Origin: Actinopolyspora lacussalsi subsp. righensis
GTDB taxonomy: Bacteria; Actinomycetota; Actinomycetes; Mycobacteriales; Pseudonocardiaceae
Assembly: GCF_900116555.1 (NCBI RefSeq)
Contig: NZ_FPAT01000005.1
Coordinates: forward strand, 62,001 to 126,000
Reading direction: 5' to 3'
DNA length: 64,000 nucleotides
The position numbers and the translations under genes are program-made. Positions within the stretch are counted from its first letter, which is position 1, and each line of letters starts with the position of its first letter. This document shows, piece after piece, positions 1-8,368 of this stretch. The notes beneath the pieces were generated by a model. That model was not told the origin of the DNA. It did no database searches and saw only the letters and a list, made by a program, of their open reading frames with translations.

Positions 1-126
1 CCCCAGGTACACACCGTCCCGGTACACGACGACGGAACCAGTGGCCGCGCCGGACAACCACCCGGTGACGGGACCTCGCCGCCCGGACCGGACGCCCCCG
101 GGGAGCGCTCACCCGCGCCGCGGTGA
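1..126 (+). CDS. Possible 3' end of an upstream gene
   Basis: Frame 1 is open from the window edge to a TGA at 124-126 and encodes about 41 residues rich in Gly, Pro, Asp and Arg. No domain is visible. It sits 86 bp before a betaine-aldehyde dehydrogenase gene, where choline or betaine transporters with disordered cytoplasmic tails are often found, so it could be such a tail. That is a guess from context. An open frame of this length is also expected by chance at this GC content. Confidence 0.25.
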   Translation, partial: PQVHTVPVHDDGTSGRAGQPPGDGTSPPGPDAPGERSPAPR

Positions 127-212
127 TCCACCGAGTGTTGCCGGGCACGGCCGAACGGCCGGGTGGCGTGCCACTCGGAAAGCAAGCAAGCAGCCTCGAC
201 GGGAAACTCACT

Positions 213-1760
213 ATGTCGCAGACCCACGCCCCGCCGAACGAGTCGATCGCCACGCGAACCGGGGATCCGACCGCTTCCGGCACCCTGTTCATCGATGGTG
301 TGTGGCAGGCGGCCTCGGCCGGGAAAACCCGGGAGATCCGCTGCCCCGCCGACGGTTCTCCGGTGATCACGGTCTCCGAGGGCGACCGCACGGACGCCGA
401 AAACGCCATAGCGGCGGCCCGGGCCGCGTTCGACGAGGGAACGTGGCCGGCCACCTCGCCCTGGGAACGCGGCGACCTGCTGCTACGGGTGAGTGAGATC
501 CTGGTCCGCGACCGTGCGGAATTCGCACGCGCGGAGTCGCTGGACACCGGTAAGCGGCTGGTCGAGAGCGGCTACGACATGGACGACATCGCCGCGTGCT
601 TCCGCTACTACGGCAAGATCGCCGGAACCGACGCGGGCCACGTCGTCAACACCGGTTCCACCGATGCCATCAGCAGGGTCGACTACGAACCGGTCGGCGT
701 GTGCGGCCTGATCACACCGTGGAACTTCCCGCTGCTGCAGGTGGCCTGGAAGGTCGCTCCCGCTCTCGCCGCGGGCAACACCTTCGTGCTCAAGCCGAGT
801 GAGCTGACTCCGAGCACCGCGATGCTGCTGATGCGCGCACTCCGTGAGGCGGGCATGCCCGCGGGCGTGGGAAACCTGGTTCTCGGCAACGGCGCCGAGA
901 CCGGAGCCCCGCTCGCGGAACACCCCGACGTCGACCTGGTCTCGTTCACGGGTGGACTGCACACCGGTCGGAACATCGCCGCCTCGGCCGCCGCGACCGT
1001 GAAACGGGTCGCCCTCGAGCTGGGCGGGAAGAACCCGAACGTCGTGTTCGCCGACGCGGACTTCGAAACCGCCGTGGACTACGCGTTGACCGCGATCTTC
1101 CTGCACTCCGGCCAGGTCTGCTCGGCGGGCGCCCGTCTGATCGTGCAGGACGAGATCCACGACGCACTGGTCGACGAGATCGTGCGGCGTGCCGAGCGCA
1201 TCGGACTCGGCGGCCCCTTCGACGAGACCGCCGAGTCCGGACCGCTGATCTCGGCCGAACACCGTGCCAAGGTCGAGGATTACGTGGCTCGCTCGGTCGA
1301 GGAGGGAGCGGTGCTGCGTACCGGCGGGAGCCGCCCGGAGGACGCCGAGCTGCGGGCTGGCTACTTCTACCTGCCCACCGTGCTCGACGAGGTACGGCAG
1401 GGCTCTGTCGCCGTGTCCGAGGAGTCCTTCGGACCGGTGTTGACCGTGGAACGCTTCCACGACGAGGACGAGGCCGTGCGCATCGCCAACGACACGCACT
1501 ACGGCCTGGCCGGTGCGGTGTTCACCTCCGATGTGAGCAAGGCGCAGCGGGTGGCCGGGCGGCTGCGGCACGGCACCGTGTGGATCAACGACTTCCACCC
1601 CTACCTGCCCCAGGCCGAGTGGGGCGGCTTCAAGCAGTCCGGTATCGGACGTGAGCTGGGCGGCGGCGGCCTCCGGGAATACCAGGAGGTCAAGCACGTC
1701 TACCAGAACCTCCGTCCAGGACCGCAGTACTGGTTCGCGGGACAGCAGCCGAACGCGTGA
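213..1760 (+). CDS. betB: Betaine-aldehyde dehydrogenase (aldehyde dehydrogenase superfamily)
   Basis: This NAD(P)-dependent aldehyde dehydrogenase of 515 aa probably oxidises betaine aldehyde to glycine betaine in the cytoplasm. It carries the ALDH hallmarks: the proline-rich substrate-entry segment TPWNFPL, the nucleotide-site SFTGG motif, the general-base glutamate in LELGGKNP (E269) and the nucleophilic cysteine in GQVCSAG (C303). The length is normal for the family. The ATG at 213 is preferred over an in-frame ATG at 123 because the extra 30 residues lack ALDH character. The substrate is inferred from the downstream choline oxidase gene, 236 bp away on the same strand. The two enzymes together would convert choline to betaine, an osmoprotectant. 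A different aldehyde substrate cannot be excluded from sequence alone. Confidence 0.85.
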   Translation: MSQTHAPPNESIATRTGDPTASGTLFIDGVWQAASAGKTREIRCPADGSPVITVSEGDRTDAENAIAAARAAFDEGTWPATSPWERGDLLLRVSEILVRDRAEFARAESLDTGKRLVESGYDMDDIAACFRYYGKIAGTDAGHVVNTGSTDAISRVDYEPVGVCGLITPWNFPLLQVAWKVAPALAAGNTFVLKPSELTPSTAMLLMRALREAGMPAGVGNLVLGNGAETGAPLAEHPDVDLVSFTGGLHTGRNIAASAAATVKRVALELGGKNPNVVFADADFETAVDYALTAIFLHSGQVCSAGARLIVQDEIHDALVDEIVRRAERIGLGGPFDETAESGPLISAEHRAKVEDYVARSVEEGAVLRTGGSRPEDAELRAGYFYLPTVLDEVRQGSVAVSEESFGPVLTVERFHDEDEAVRIANDTHYGLAGAVFTSDVSKAQRVAGRLRHGTVWINDFHPYLPQAEWGGFKQSGIGRELGGGGLREYQEVKHVYQNLRPGPQYWFAGQQPNA

Positions 1761-1996
1761 GCTTCCCCGACCTCGGGGCGTCGGTGGTCGACGCGACCAC
1801 CGAGGTGATCGATCCGTTCCGCCGAGTGGACTCCGAATCCCCCCGAACCACCGACGTCCCGGAACCAACCACGCCGGACTCCGCCCGCGGCGACCCGTTC
1901 GACGGCCGCGGGGCGAACCGGTGAGCTCCCGATCGTCCCCGGCTTCGACGGGCCCAGGACGTATCGCGGTGTCGCGCACAGAACAGGAGAGCAACG

Positions 1997-3550
1997 ATGA
2001 GTGATGAGGCGACCGCTTTCGACTACGTCGTCGTGGGTGGCGGCAGCGGAGGAGCCGCGCTCGCCGCACGACTGTCGGAGGACCCGGACATCACGGTGTG
2101 CCTGCTGGAGGCCGGCCCCACCGACCAGGACAAACGCGAGGTCCTGGAACTGAAGCAGTGGATGTCGCTGTTGGAGTCGGGCTTCGACTGGGACTACCCG
2201 ATCGAGCCGCAGGAAAGCGGAAACTCCTTCATGCGGCACGCGCGTGCGAAGGTGCTCGGCGGCTGCTCCTCGCACAATTCCTGCATCGCCTTCTGGGCTC
2301 CGGCGGAGGACCTCGACGAGTGGGAGTCGATGGGAGCCACGGGCTGGGGCGCCTCGGACGTCTTCCCGCTCTACCGCAGGCTGGAGAACAACGAGTCGCC
2401 CTCGGAACACCACGGTCACCAGGGCCCGGTCCGCTTGCGCAACGTTCCACCGAACGACCCCTGCGGCAGTGCGCTGCTGCGTGCCTGTGAAGAGACCGGT
2501 ATCCCGATCACGGAGTTCAATTCCGGCCGGACGGTCACCCACGGTGCCAACTGGTTCCAGATCAACGCCCACGAGGACGGCACCAGGGCTTCCTCCTCGG
2601 TGTCGTACCTGCACCCGATCATGGGCAACCGTCCGAACCTGCACGTACGCACCGACGCCAGGGTCAAGCGGGTGGTCTTCGACGGGAACCGGGCCACGGG
2701 AGTGGAGTGCCTGGCGGCCGACGGCATCCGGACCGAACGGGTGACGGCGCGGCGGGAGGTGGTGCTCAGCTCGGGCGCCATCGACACCCCGAAGCTGCTG
2801 ATGCTGTCCGGTATCGGTCCCGCCGAGCACCTCCGTTCGGTCGGGGTGGACGTGCTGGTCGATTCCCCCGGCGTGGGGTCGAACCTGCAGGACCACCCGG
2901 AAGGGGTGATCGGCTGGGACGCGGCCAAACCGATGGTGCAGGACTCCACCCAGTGGTGGGAGATCGGCATCTTCACGACCACCGAGGCCGGTCTCGATCG
3001 CCCCGATCTGATGTTCCACTTCGGTTCGGTGCCGTTCGACATGCACACCGTGCGGCAGGGGTACCCGAGCACGGAGAACGGGTTCTGCCTGACCCCGAAC
3101 GTCACGCGGAGCCGTTCGGTGGGAACGGTGCGCCTGCGCAGCAGGGATTTCCGGGACAAACCCGCCGTGGATCCGCGCTACTTCACCGACCCGCACGACA
3201 TCAGGGTGATGACCCACGGCATCAAACTGGCACGTGAGATCGTGAGCCGGCCCGCGATGCGCGAGTGGGCCGGAGCCGAACTGCATCCCGGACCGGATGT
3301 GGTCTCCGACGACGAGATCGCCGATTATCTGCGTGCCACGCACAACACGGTGTACCACCCGGCTGCCTCGGTTCCGATGGGCAACGGCGAGAACGCGCCG
3401 CTGGACGCCAGGCTGCGTGTGAAGGGAGTGCACGGTTTACGGGTGGCCGACGCCTCGGCGATGCCGTTCCTCGTGGCGGTGAATCCGAATATCACCACGA
3501 TGGCGATCGGTGAAAAATGTTCCGACATGCTGAAGGAGGACGCCGCCTGA
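1997..3550 (+). CDS. codA: Choline oxidase-type GMC flavoprotein
   Basis: This 517-aa glucose-methanol-choline oxidoreductase has the N-terminal FAD-binding VVVGGGSGG loop. It resembles Arthrobacter choline oxidase more than Escherichia BetA. It keeps the GGCSSHNSCIAFW block with the histidine (H93) that covalently links FAD, the serine two residues later (S95), the glutamate of QDHPEG (E302) that binds the trimethylammonium group, the catalytic histidine of VYHP (H454) and the asparagine of VNPNIT (N498). It is therefore predicted to oxidise choline with oxygen to betaine aldehyde and on to betaine. The ATG has a GGAG box about 8 nt upstream. It follows the betaine-aldehyde dehydrogenase and ends at a strong bidirectional terminator. 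Having both enzymes is redundant if the oxidase performs both steps. Confidence 0.88.
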   Translation: MSDEATAFDYVVVGGGSGGAALAARLSEDPDITVCLLEAGPTDQDKREVLELKQWMSLLESGFDWDYPIEPQESGNSFMRHARAKVLGGCSSHNSCIAFWAPAEDLDEWESMGATGWGASDVFPLYRRLENNESPSEHHGHQGPVRLRNVPPNDPCGSALLRACEETGIPITEFNSGRTVTHGANWFQINAHEDGTRASSSVSYLHPIMGNRPNLHVRTDARVKRVVFDGNRATGVECLAADGIRTERVTARREVVLSSGAIDTPKLLMLSGIGPAEHLRSVGVDVLVDSPGVGSNLQDHPEGVIGWDAAKPMVQDSTQWWEIGIFTTTEAGLDRPDLMFHFGSVPFDMHTVRQGYPSTENGFCLTPNVTRSRSVGTVRLRSRDFRDKPAVDPRYFTDPHDIRVMTHGIKLAREIVSRPAMREWAGAELHPGPDVVSDDEIADYLRATHNTVYHPAASVPMGNGENAPLDARLRVKGVHGLRVADASAMPFLVAVNPNITTMAIGEKCSDMLKEDAA

Positions 3551-3573
3551 CATCGGCGTGACACCGACGGAAC

Positions 3574-3613
3574 AAAAACTGGAGGGCTTTCCGCGGAAAG
3601 CCCTCCAGTTTTT
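3574..3613. terminator. Bidirectional intrinsic terminator
   Basis: A perfect 17-bp inverted repeat (AAAAACTGGAGGGCTTT and its complement) surrounds a 6-nt CCGCGG loop. The A and T tracts provide a U-run in both transcripts. It separates the convergent choline oxidase and secreted-protein genes. Confidence 0.92.
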
Positions 3614-3618
3614 TTGGT

Positions 3619-4260
3619 TCAGCTGACGCTGGTGGTGGTCAGCACGGGATTGGGCGAGGGATAGCAACTCGTCGGAACATCGATACTTCCGAGAATTGAG
3701 GAAACCTGCGCGTTGAACGTCAGACCCGGATCGTCGTAGGCGGTGCCGTAGAGGTGGGTCTCGATCGGACCGGAGCTACCCGCCTGCAGCGTGGCGGTCA
3801 CGGTGGGCAGCTCGAACTCGGCCCCGCCGGCGATCGGACCGGACACGTGCAGCGTGGCGATTCCGTTGCTCACGTCGATCGTGGGCGCCGGAGTGCCGAG
3901 GTTGGAGCCACCGGTCTGCGAGGTCGAGACGTGGGTGGTGTTCTCGGGCACCGGCAGCTTGAGATCCAAGCCGTCGATCTGCTCCACGCCGAAACCGTTC
4001 ACCTCGGAGGGCACGGTGTTGACGGCCGGGTCGATGACGATGTCGAACTGCTCACCGGGTGCGACGCTCGCCGGGGCGGTCACCTCCGAGTCCTGCTGGT
4101 AGCTGAACTGCTGCTCCCCGAGCGGAGAATCCCCCGAGCACTCGAAGTTGTGCGAGAAACTCTCCGCGGCTGCGGGCTGGGCAAGAGCGATCACGGGGGC
4201 GACGGCGAAAGCGGCCGCCGCCAATAAGCGCGTCCCGCCCGAACGAATGGAAGATGCCAT
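3619..4260 (-). CDS. Secreted protein of unknown function
   Basis: The predicted 213-aa precursor starts with a classical Sec signal peptide: Arg-containing n-region, Ala-rich hydrophobic core and an AAA|ES cleavage site near residue 32. The mature part is acidic, rich in Ser, Thr, Pro and Val, and has two cysteines near its ends (FECSGD and TSCYP) that may form one disulfide. The alternating hydrophobic pattern suggests a beta-sandwich. The ATG at 4260 is chosen because AGAGGTGAG lies about 6 nt upstream; an in-frame ATG 14 codons earlier has no such site. No catalytic motif is recognised. It resembles the small secreted beta proteins common in actinobacteria, but I cannot name the family. 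It ends only 3 nt from the shared terminator T-tract. Confidence 0.8.
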   Translation of the reverse strand: MASSIRSGGTRLLAAAAFAVAPVIALAQPAAAESFSHNFECSGDSPLGEQQFSYQQDSEVTAPASVAPGEQFDIVIDPAVNTVPSEVNGFGVEQIDGLDLKLPVPENTTHVSTSQTGGSNLGTPAPTIDVSNGIATLHVSGPIAGGAEFELPTVTATLQAGSSGPIETHLYGTAYDDPGLTFNAQVSSILGSIDVPTSCYPSPNPVLTTTSVS

Positions 4261-4636
4261 TGGTCTCACCTCTGAAACGATTGTCCGAAACGTGGATTCC
4301 ACATGGAATGCCGCGCGGCAACCAAAATATCTACCGACCAGTAGGGCTTTCCGTCAATAACGGCGAACAACCCCCGGGAAAACGAGACGAAAAAATAGAT
4401 ACGAGTCGTAATTCAATTGACTGGATAATTTCACTGAAACACAGCAGTAACCGGCCGAGCGGAGTCACACCTTTGGCGCAGTATCGCTACGCGCAGTTCA
4501 CGTGATCCGCCAAACGAGGGATCTTCGTTTTTCGCCCGTTCGCGTGTGAGCCAGGTTACTGAAAAGACTGGCAATGTAACGCTCCGCAGTCAGCGCCAGG
4601 CCACCGCGCGAAACGAGCGGAACTCGGACCCTGGTC
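4261..4636. other. Intergenic region, AT-rich for this genome
   Basis: This 376-bp divergent intergenic region is distinctly AT-rich between 4310 and 4500. It should contain the promoter of the secreted protein on the minus strand. The sequence ACCGACCAGTAGGG at 4333-4346 matches the TetR-type palindrome seen elsewhere in the window at 12 of 14 positions. No convincing reading frame or RNA is visible. Confidence 0.5.
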
Positions 4637-4660
4637 AGCATACCGGCTAGTCGGTATGCT
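4637..4660. promoter_or_regulatory. TetR-type operator upstream of the HAD/APH/ACAD operon
   Basis: AGCATACCG-N6-CGGTATGCT is a perfect 9-bp inverted repeat ending 7 nt before the ATG at 4668. Its core ACCGGCTAGTCGGT resembles the palindromes at 9571, 10318 and 13857. Its position over the likely promoter or transcript start suggests repression by the TetR protein encoded at 9644-10276. Confidence 0.65.
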
Positions 4661-4667
4661 CCGCACC

Positions 4668-5330
4668 ATGCGGACCGAACCCGCCATAACCACCGTGGTG
4701 TTCGACTACGGGGGCGTACTCACCACACCGGGCCGAACGGCCGTCGAGTCCTGGGCACGTGCCGAGGGTATCCGATCCGAGAGTTTCTCCGCAGTCCTTC
4801 GGGAATGGGTCGGCCGTAACGCACCGGACGACACCCCGATCCATCTCCTCGAGACCGGCGAGCTCTCCCTCGCGGAGTTCGACGGGATGCTCGCCGAACG
4901 ACTGCTTCGCGTGGACGGGCGACGGGTCGTGGCCGAAGGACTGCTCGCCAGGCTGTTCTCGTTCATGGAACCGGACGAGGAGATGATGCGACTGGTCACG
5001 GCACTTCGTGATTCGGGAACCCGGACGGGGTTGCTGTCCAACAGCTGGGGCAACAGCTATCCGTGGCAACGGTTGGGACCGCTGTTCGACCAAGCGATCG
5101 TCTCCGGCGAGGTCGGCCTGCGCAAACCGGACCCCCGGATCTATCACCTGGCGCTACGGCGACTGGACACGCCACCGGAACGCACGCTGTTCGTCGACGA
5201 CGTGCGAGCCAACATCGCCGCCGCCGAGGAAATCGGCATGCACACGATCCTGCACCAGGACGCGAAGCGCACCCGGACCCGTCTCACCGAACTCATCCCA
5301 GACCTCGACGCACCCGACCCGCAGGAGTAA
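4668..5330 (+). CDS. HAD-superfamily hydrolase-like protein (ACAD10 HAD-domain type)
   Basis: This 220-aa protein has the HAD motifs in order: VVFDYGGVL (nucleophile D13), LLSNSW, RKPDPRIY and FVDDVRAN. The second aspartate of the usual DxD pair is glycine (G15), as in the HAD domains of epoxide hydrolase N-termini and ACAD10-like proteins, so classical phosphatase activity is doubtful. It is the first gene of an operon: its stop is 2 nt before the next start. The ATG at 4668 is preferred to one at 4656, which lies inside the operator palindrome. HAD, APH and acyl-CoA dehydrogenase modules are fused in this order in vertebrate ACAD10, so a role in 4-hydroxyacyl-CoA processing is inferred. Confidence 0.85.
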   Translation: MRTEPAITTVVFDYGGVLTTPGRTAVESWARAEGIRSESFSAVLREWVGRNAPDDTPIHLLETGELSLAEFDGMLAERLLRVDGRRVVAEGLLARLFSFMEPDEEMMRLVTALRDSGTRTGLLSNSWGNSYPWQRLGPLFDQAIVSGEVGLRKPDPRIYHLALRRLDTPPERTLFVDDVRANIAAAEEIGMHTILHQDAKRTRTRLTELIPDLDAPDPQE

Positions 5331-5332
5331 CC

Positions 5333-6373
5333 ATGTCCGACGAGACCGCGACGTCCCAGCCTCCGGGACTGGACCTCGGCGCGCTCCGTTCCTACCTGGA
5401 GCGCGATCACCCCGGCTTGATCGACGGCGAGCTGCACGGCGAGTTGATCCAGGGCGGAAGATCCAACCTCACCTACGCGATCGGCGACGGGAAGAACAGC
5501 TGGGTACTACGGCGCCCCCCGCTCGGTCACGTACTGGCCACCGCGCACGACATGAGCCGCGAATACCGGGTGATGAGCGCACTGGCCGGAACCGACGTGC
5601 CGGTCCCCGGCACGTATCTGCTCTGCGAGGACGAACAGGTCATCGGTGCGCCGTTCTTCATCATGGACCTGGTGTCGGGCCAGGCGTGTCGCAGCGAGGA
5701 GCAGACCCGGGCACTGAGTTCCGGGCAGCGCCGTGACCTGGCGATGCACCTGGTCGAGGTACTGGCGCGGCTACACGCCGTGGCCCCGGAGTCGGTCGGA
5801 CTCGGCGACTTCGGCAAACCCGAGGGGTTCCTGCGGCGTCAGGTTCGCCGCTGGAGCAAACAGCTGGATGCCTCGCAACAGCGGGAGCTGCGCGGGGTCA
5901 CCGAGCTTCGGGACCGGCTGGCCGCACGCGTACCCACGGGTGGGCCAACGGCGATCGTGCACGGTGACTACCGGCTGGACAACGTGCTGATCGACGAGGA
6001 CTGCGCCATTCGGGCGGTGCTCGACTGGGAGATGGCCACGCTCGGTGATCCACTCACCGACCTCGGGCTGCTGGTCGTGTACTGGGAGGGTTTCAACGGC
6101 ATCGCGGACAACCCCATCGCCAAGGGCGTGGGTCCGGAGTTCGGTTTTCCCTCCGCGCGCGAGATGCTGCGGCACTACGCCGAACTCAGCAGCGTCGATA
6201 CTTCCGAACTGGACTGGTACGTGGCTTTCGGCTTTTTCAAGATCGCGGTGATCCTGGAGGGAATCCACTACCGCTTCACGCAGCGTCAGACCGTCGGCGA
6301 GGGATTCGAGCACGTCGGCGCGCTGGTCGAACCGTTGATCGAGCAAGGATTGACCAACATTTCGGAGAAATGA
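5333..6373 (+). CDS. APH-family phosphotransferase, probable hydroxyacyl-CoA kinase
   Basis: The 346-aa protein belongs to the aminoglycoside phosphotransferase-like kinase fold. It has the catalytic loop HGDYRLDNVL (H210, D212, N217) and the metal-binding aspartate of VLDWEMATLGDP (D231). The N-terminal LIQGGRSNLTY segment corresponds to the nucleotide-binding loop. The ATG has a GCAGGAG ribosome site overlapping the end of the HAD gene. In this subfamily (ACAD10/11 kinase domain, LvaA of Pseudomonas levulinate catabolism) the substrate is a 4-hydroxyacyl group, not an antibiotic. Direct coupling to an acyl-CoA dehydrogenase gene, with adjacent stop and start codons, supports that reading over resistance. 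The exact acyl chain is unknown. Confidence 0.88.
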   Translation: MSDETATSQPPGLDLGALRSYLERDHPGLIDGELHGELIQGGRSNLTYAIGDGKNSWVLRRPPLGHVLATAHDMSREYRVMSALAGTDVPVPGTYLLCEDEQVIGAPFFIMDLVSGQACRSEEQTRALSSGQRRDLAMHLVEVLARLHAVAPESVGLGDFGKPEGFLRRQVRRWSKQLDASQQRELRGVTELRDRLAARVPTGGPTAIVHGDYRLDNVLIDEDCAIRAVLDWEMATLGDPLTDLGLLVVYWEGFNGIADNPIAKGVGPEFGFPSAREMLRHYAELSSVDTSELDWYVAFGFFKIAVILEGIHYRFTQRQTVGEGFEHVGALVEPLIEQGLTNISEK

Positions 6374-7582
6374 ATGGATTTCACTTTTGATGAGCGCACC
6401 GAGAACCTGCGCTCGGAGATCAATTCCTTCATGGAAACCCACGTCCATCCCGCGGAGGAGGAATTCGAGCGGCAGGTGAGCGACGCGGCCGATCCCTGGT
6501 CGGTCCCCCAGGTGGTCGAGGATCTCAAGCAGGAGGCACGTCGGCGTGGACTGTGGAACCTGTTCCTGCCCGGCGATCACGGCGCGGGACTGACGAATCT
6601 GCAGTACGCGCCGCTCGCCGAGATCACCGGACGCAGTCCGCACCTGGCACCGCCCGCGATGAACTGCGCGGCCCCCGACACGGGCAACATGGAAGTACTT
6701 GACATGTTCGGTGACCAGCGACAGCAAGAGCGGTGGTTGGGGCCGTTGCTGCGTGGCGAGATCCGCTCGGCGTTCTGCATGACCGAGCCGGACGTCGCCT
6801 CCTCGGACGCGAACAACATCGCCACCCGGATTCGTCGGGAAGGCGACGAGTACGTCATCACGGGACGCAAGTGGTGGTCGTCCGGAGCGATGAACCCGAA
6901 CTGTCGGGTGCTGATCGTCATGGGCAAGACCGACCCGACCGCCGAACGGCACCGGCAGCAGAGCATGATCCTGGTTCCGGTGGACACACCCGGTGTCACG
7001 ATCCGGCGGGGTATGCACGTGTTCGGTTACACCGACGGTGATCACGGGGGACACGCCGAGATCGACTTCGACGAGGTCCGGGTTCCCGCCACGAACATCA
7101 TCTCCGGCGAGGGCGAGGGATTCGCCATCGCGCAGGCCCGGTTGGGTCCCGGCCGTATCCACCACTGCATGCGTGCCATCGGTATGGCCGAACGCGCGCT
7201 GGAACTGATGTGCCGTCGGGTCACGCACCGGGAGGCGTTCGGACGCCCGCTGGGTGATCAGGGCGTGGTGCAGCACTGGATCGCCGAGGCACGGGTACGG
7301 ATCGAATCGGTTCGCCTGCTGGTGCTGAAAACGGCCTGGCTGATGGACACGGTCGGCAACCGCGGCGCGCACACCGAGATCCAGGCGATAAAGGTGGCGG
7401 TACCGGAGATGGCCACCACCGTGATCGATCGTGCCATTCAGGCGCACGGCGGTGCGGGAGTCAGCCAGGACACCCCACTGGCCAATCTGTACGCGCACGC
7501 CAGAACGCTGCACCTGGTCGACGGACCCGACGAGGTACACCGCCGTTCGCTGGCGCGCCGGGAACTCAAGCAGTACCGGTGA
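6374..7582 (+). CDS. Acyl-CoA dehydrogenase, ACAD10/11-like
   Basis: This 402-aa flavoprotein has the acyl-CoA dehydrogenase core: the FCMTEPDVASSD FAD/substrate loop, a middle beta domain and a C-terminal helical domain with FGRPLGDQ. The position of the usual catalytic EGT loop reads DGPDEVH, the signature of the ACAD10/11 and related FadE group. The gene starts at the base after the kinase stop (TGA ATG) with GGAGA as its ribosome site, so the two are translationally coupled. By analogy with ACAD10/11, it may act on the phosphorylated 4-hydroxyacyl-CoA made by the kinase and release phosphate while forming an enoyl-CoA. A simple saturated acyl-CoA substrate is the alternative. Confidence 0.88.
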   Translation: MDFTFDERTENLRSEINSFMETHVHPAEEEFERQVSDAADPWSVPQVVEDLKQEARRRGLWNLFLPGDHGAGLTNLQYAPLAEITGRSPHLAPPAMNCAAPDTGNMEVLDMFGDQRQQERWLGPLLRGEIRSAFCMTEPDVASSDANNIATRIRREGDEYVITGRKWWSSGAMNPNCRVLIVMGKTDPTAERHRQQSMILVPVDTPGVTIRRGMHVFGYTDGDHGGHAEIDFDEVRVPATNIISGEGEGFAIAQARLGPGRIHHCMRAIGMAERALELMCRRVTHREAFGRPLGDQGVVQHWIAEARVRIESVRLLVLKTAWLMDTVGNRGAHTEIQAIKVAVPEMATTVIDRAIQAHGGAGVSQDTPLANLYAHARTLHLVDGPDEVHRRSLARRELKQYR

Positions 7583-7742
7583 CGCCGGAAAACCCTCGAA
7601 CCCCGCCCAAAACCAGACGGGTTCGGCTGGGAGCGGGCTCGGCCCCACGGGATTCGGCACTACGGGGTTCGACCGCTGGAAGCCGAGACACACCGCGCCC
7701 CACGACGAGAACGACAACGCAGAACGATCAGGAGGCAGCACC

Positions 7743-8195
7743 ATGACCGTGTTCAGTAGCGCCGATGAACTGCACGCAGCCAGCGGCACCGATCTGGGCA
7801 GCAGCAGTTGGTGGACGGTCACCCAGGACATGATCGACCGGTTCGCGGAGGCCACCGGCGATCACCAGTGGATCCACGTCGATCCCGAGCGGGCCGCCGC
7901 CGGGCCGTTCGGCACCACGATCGCGCACGGATTTCTCACGCTGAGCATGGTCAGCGCACTCAACGCCGAGATCTACGGCGTGCGAGGCGCGAGCATGGTC
8001 ATCAACTACGGGCTGAACAAGGTCCGCTTCCCGAGTCCGGTGACGGTGAACAGCCGCGTGCGCGCGAGCTCACGGCTCGCCGACGTGTCCGAGGCGGGCG
8101 AGGCATCGCAGCTGACGCTGCACACCACGGTGGAGATCGACGGTACGGACAAGCCGGCCTGTGTCGCCGAGGTCCTCTCGCGAGTGATGTTCTGA
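7743..8195 (+). CDS. MaoC-like enoyl-CoA hydratase
   Basis: This 150-aa single hot-dog protein belongs to the MaoC/R-specific hydratase group. It shows the hydratase pattern FAEATGDHQWIHVD, with the catalytic Asp and His, followed by a GTTIAHGF segment. It would hydrate a 2-enoyl-CoA to a hydroxyacyl-CoA, which fits a position after an acyl-CoA dehydrogenase. The ATG has a strong AGGAGG site 7 nt upstream. A 160-bp gap separates it from the dehydrogenase; no terminator is evident there, so read-through is likely. The gene ends at a large hairpin. Confidence 0.85.
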   Translation: MTVFSSADELHAASGTDLGSSSWWTVTQDMIDRFAEATGDHQWIHVDPERAAAGPFGTTIAHGFLTLSMVSALNAEIYGVRGASMVINYGLNKVRFPSPVTVNSRVRASSRLADVSEAGEASQLTLHTTVEIDGTDKPACVAEVLSRVMF

Positions 8196-8208
8196 CGTCG
8201 GTTCCGAT

Positions 8209-8261
8209 ACCACCGCGGCCCGACCACTCGACCGATGAGGACGAGTGATCGGGCCGCGGTG
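8209..8261. terminator. Bidirectional hairpin terminator
   Basis: A perfect 14-bp repeat (CCACCGCGGCCCGA and its complement) encloses a loop that contains a second small stem (CACTCG/CGAGTG). It lies between the convergent hydratase and quinone oxidoreductase genes. There is no U-tract, as is usual in high-GC actinobacteria. Confidence 0.7.
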
Positions 8262-8368
8262 GACGGCTCACGACAGGCCGATCACGGCCGAAAGGTTCGG
8301 TACCGAGCGGCGGGGCTCGGCAGCACCGTTCCGACCCTGATCAACCGGCGTACTTCCGGACGGTGCGG

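Noticed and set aside
483-2069. Long minus-strand open frame antisense to the aldehyde dehydrogenase gene
   Set aside because: It mirrors the codon pattern of the real gene and encodes an Arg/Gly/His/Val-rich product without domains or ribosome site. The plus-strand product has all ALDH motifs.
1700-3433. 577-codon minus-strand frame over the choline oxidase gene
   Set aside because: It is a composition artefact opposite a gene with a full set of GMC motifs.
5333-6373. Aminoglycoside resistance kinase
   Set aside because: The fold is shared, but operon coupling to an acyl-CoA dehydrogenase and the ACAD10/LvaA context favour an acyl-CoA substrate.
5771-7855. 694-codon minus-strand frame over the kinase and dehydrogenase genes
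   Set aside because: It crosses three well-supported genes on the other strand and has no recognisable domain.
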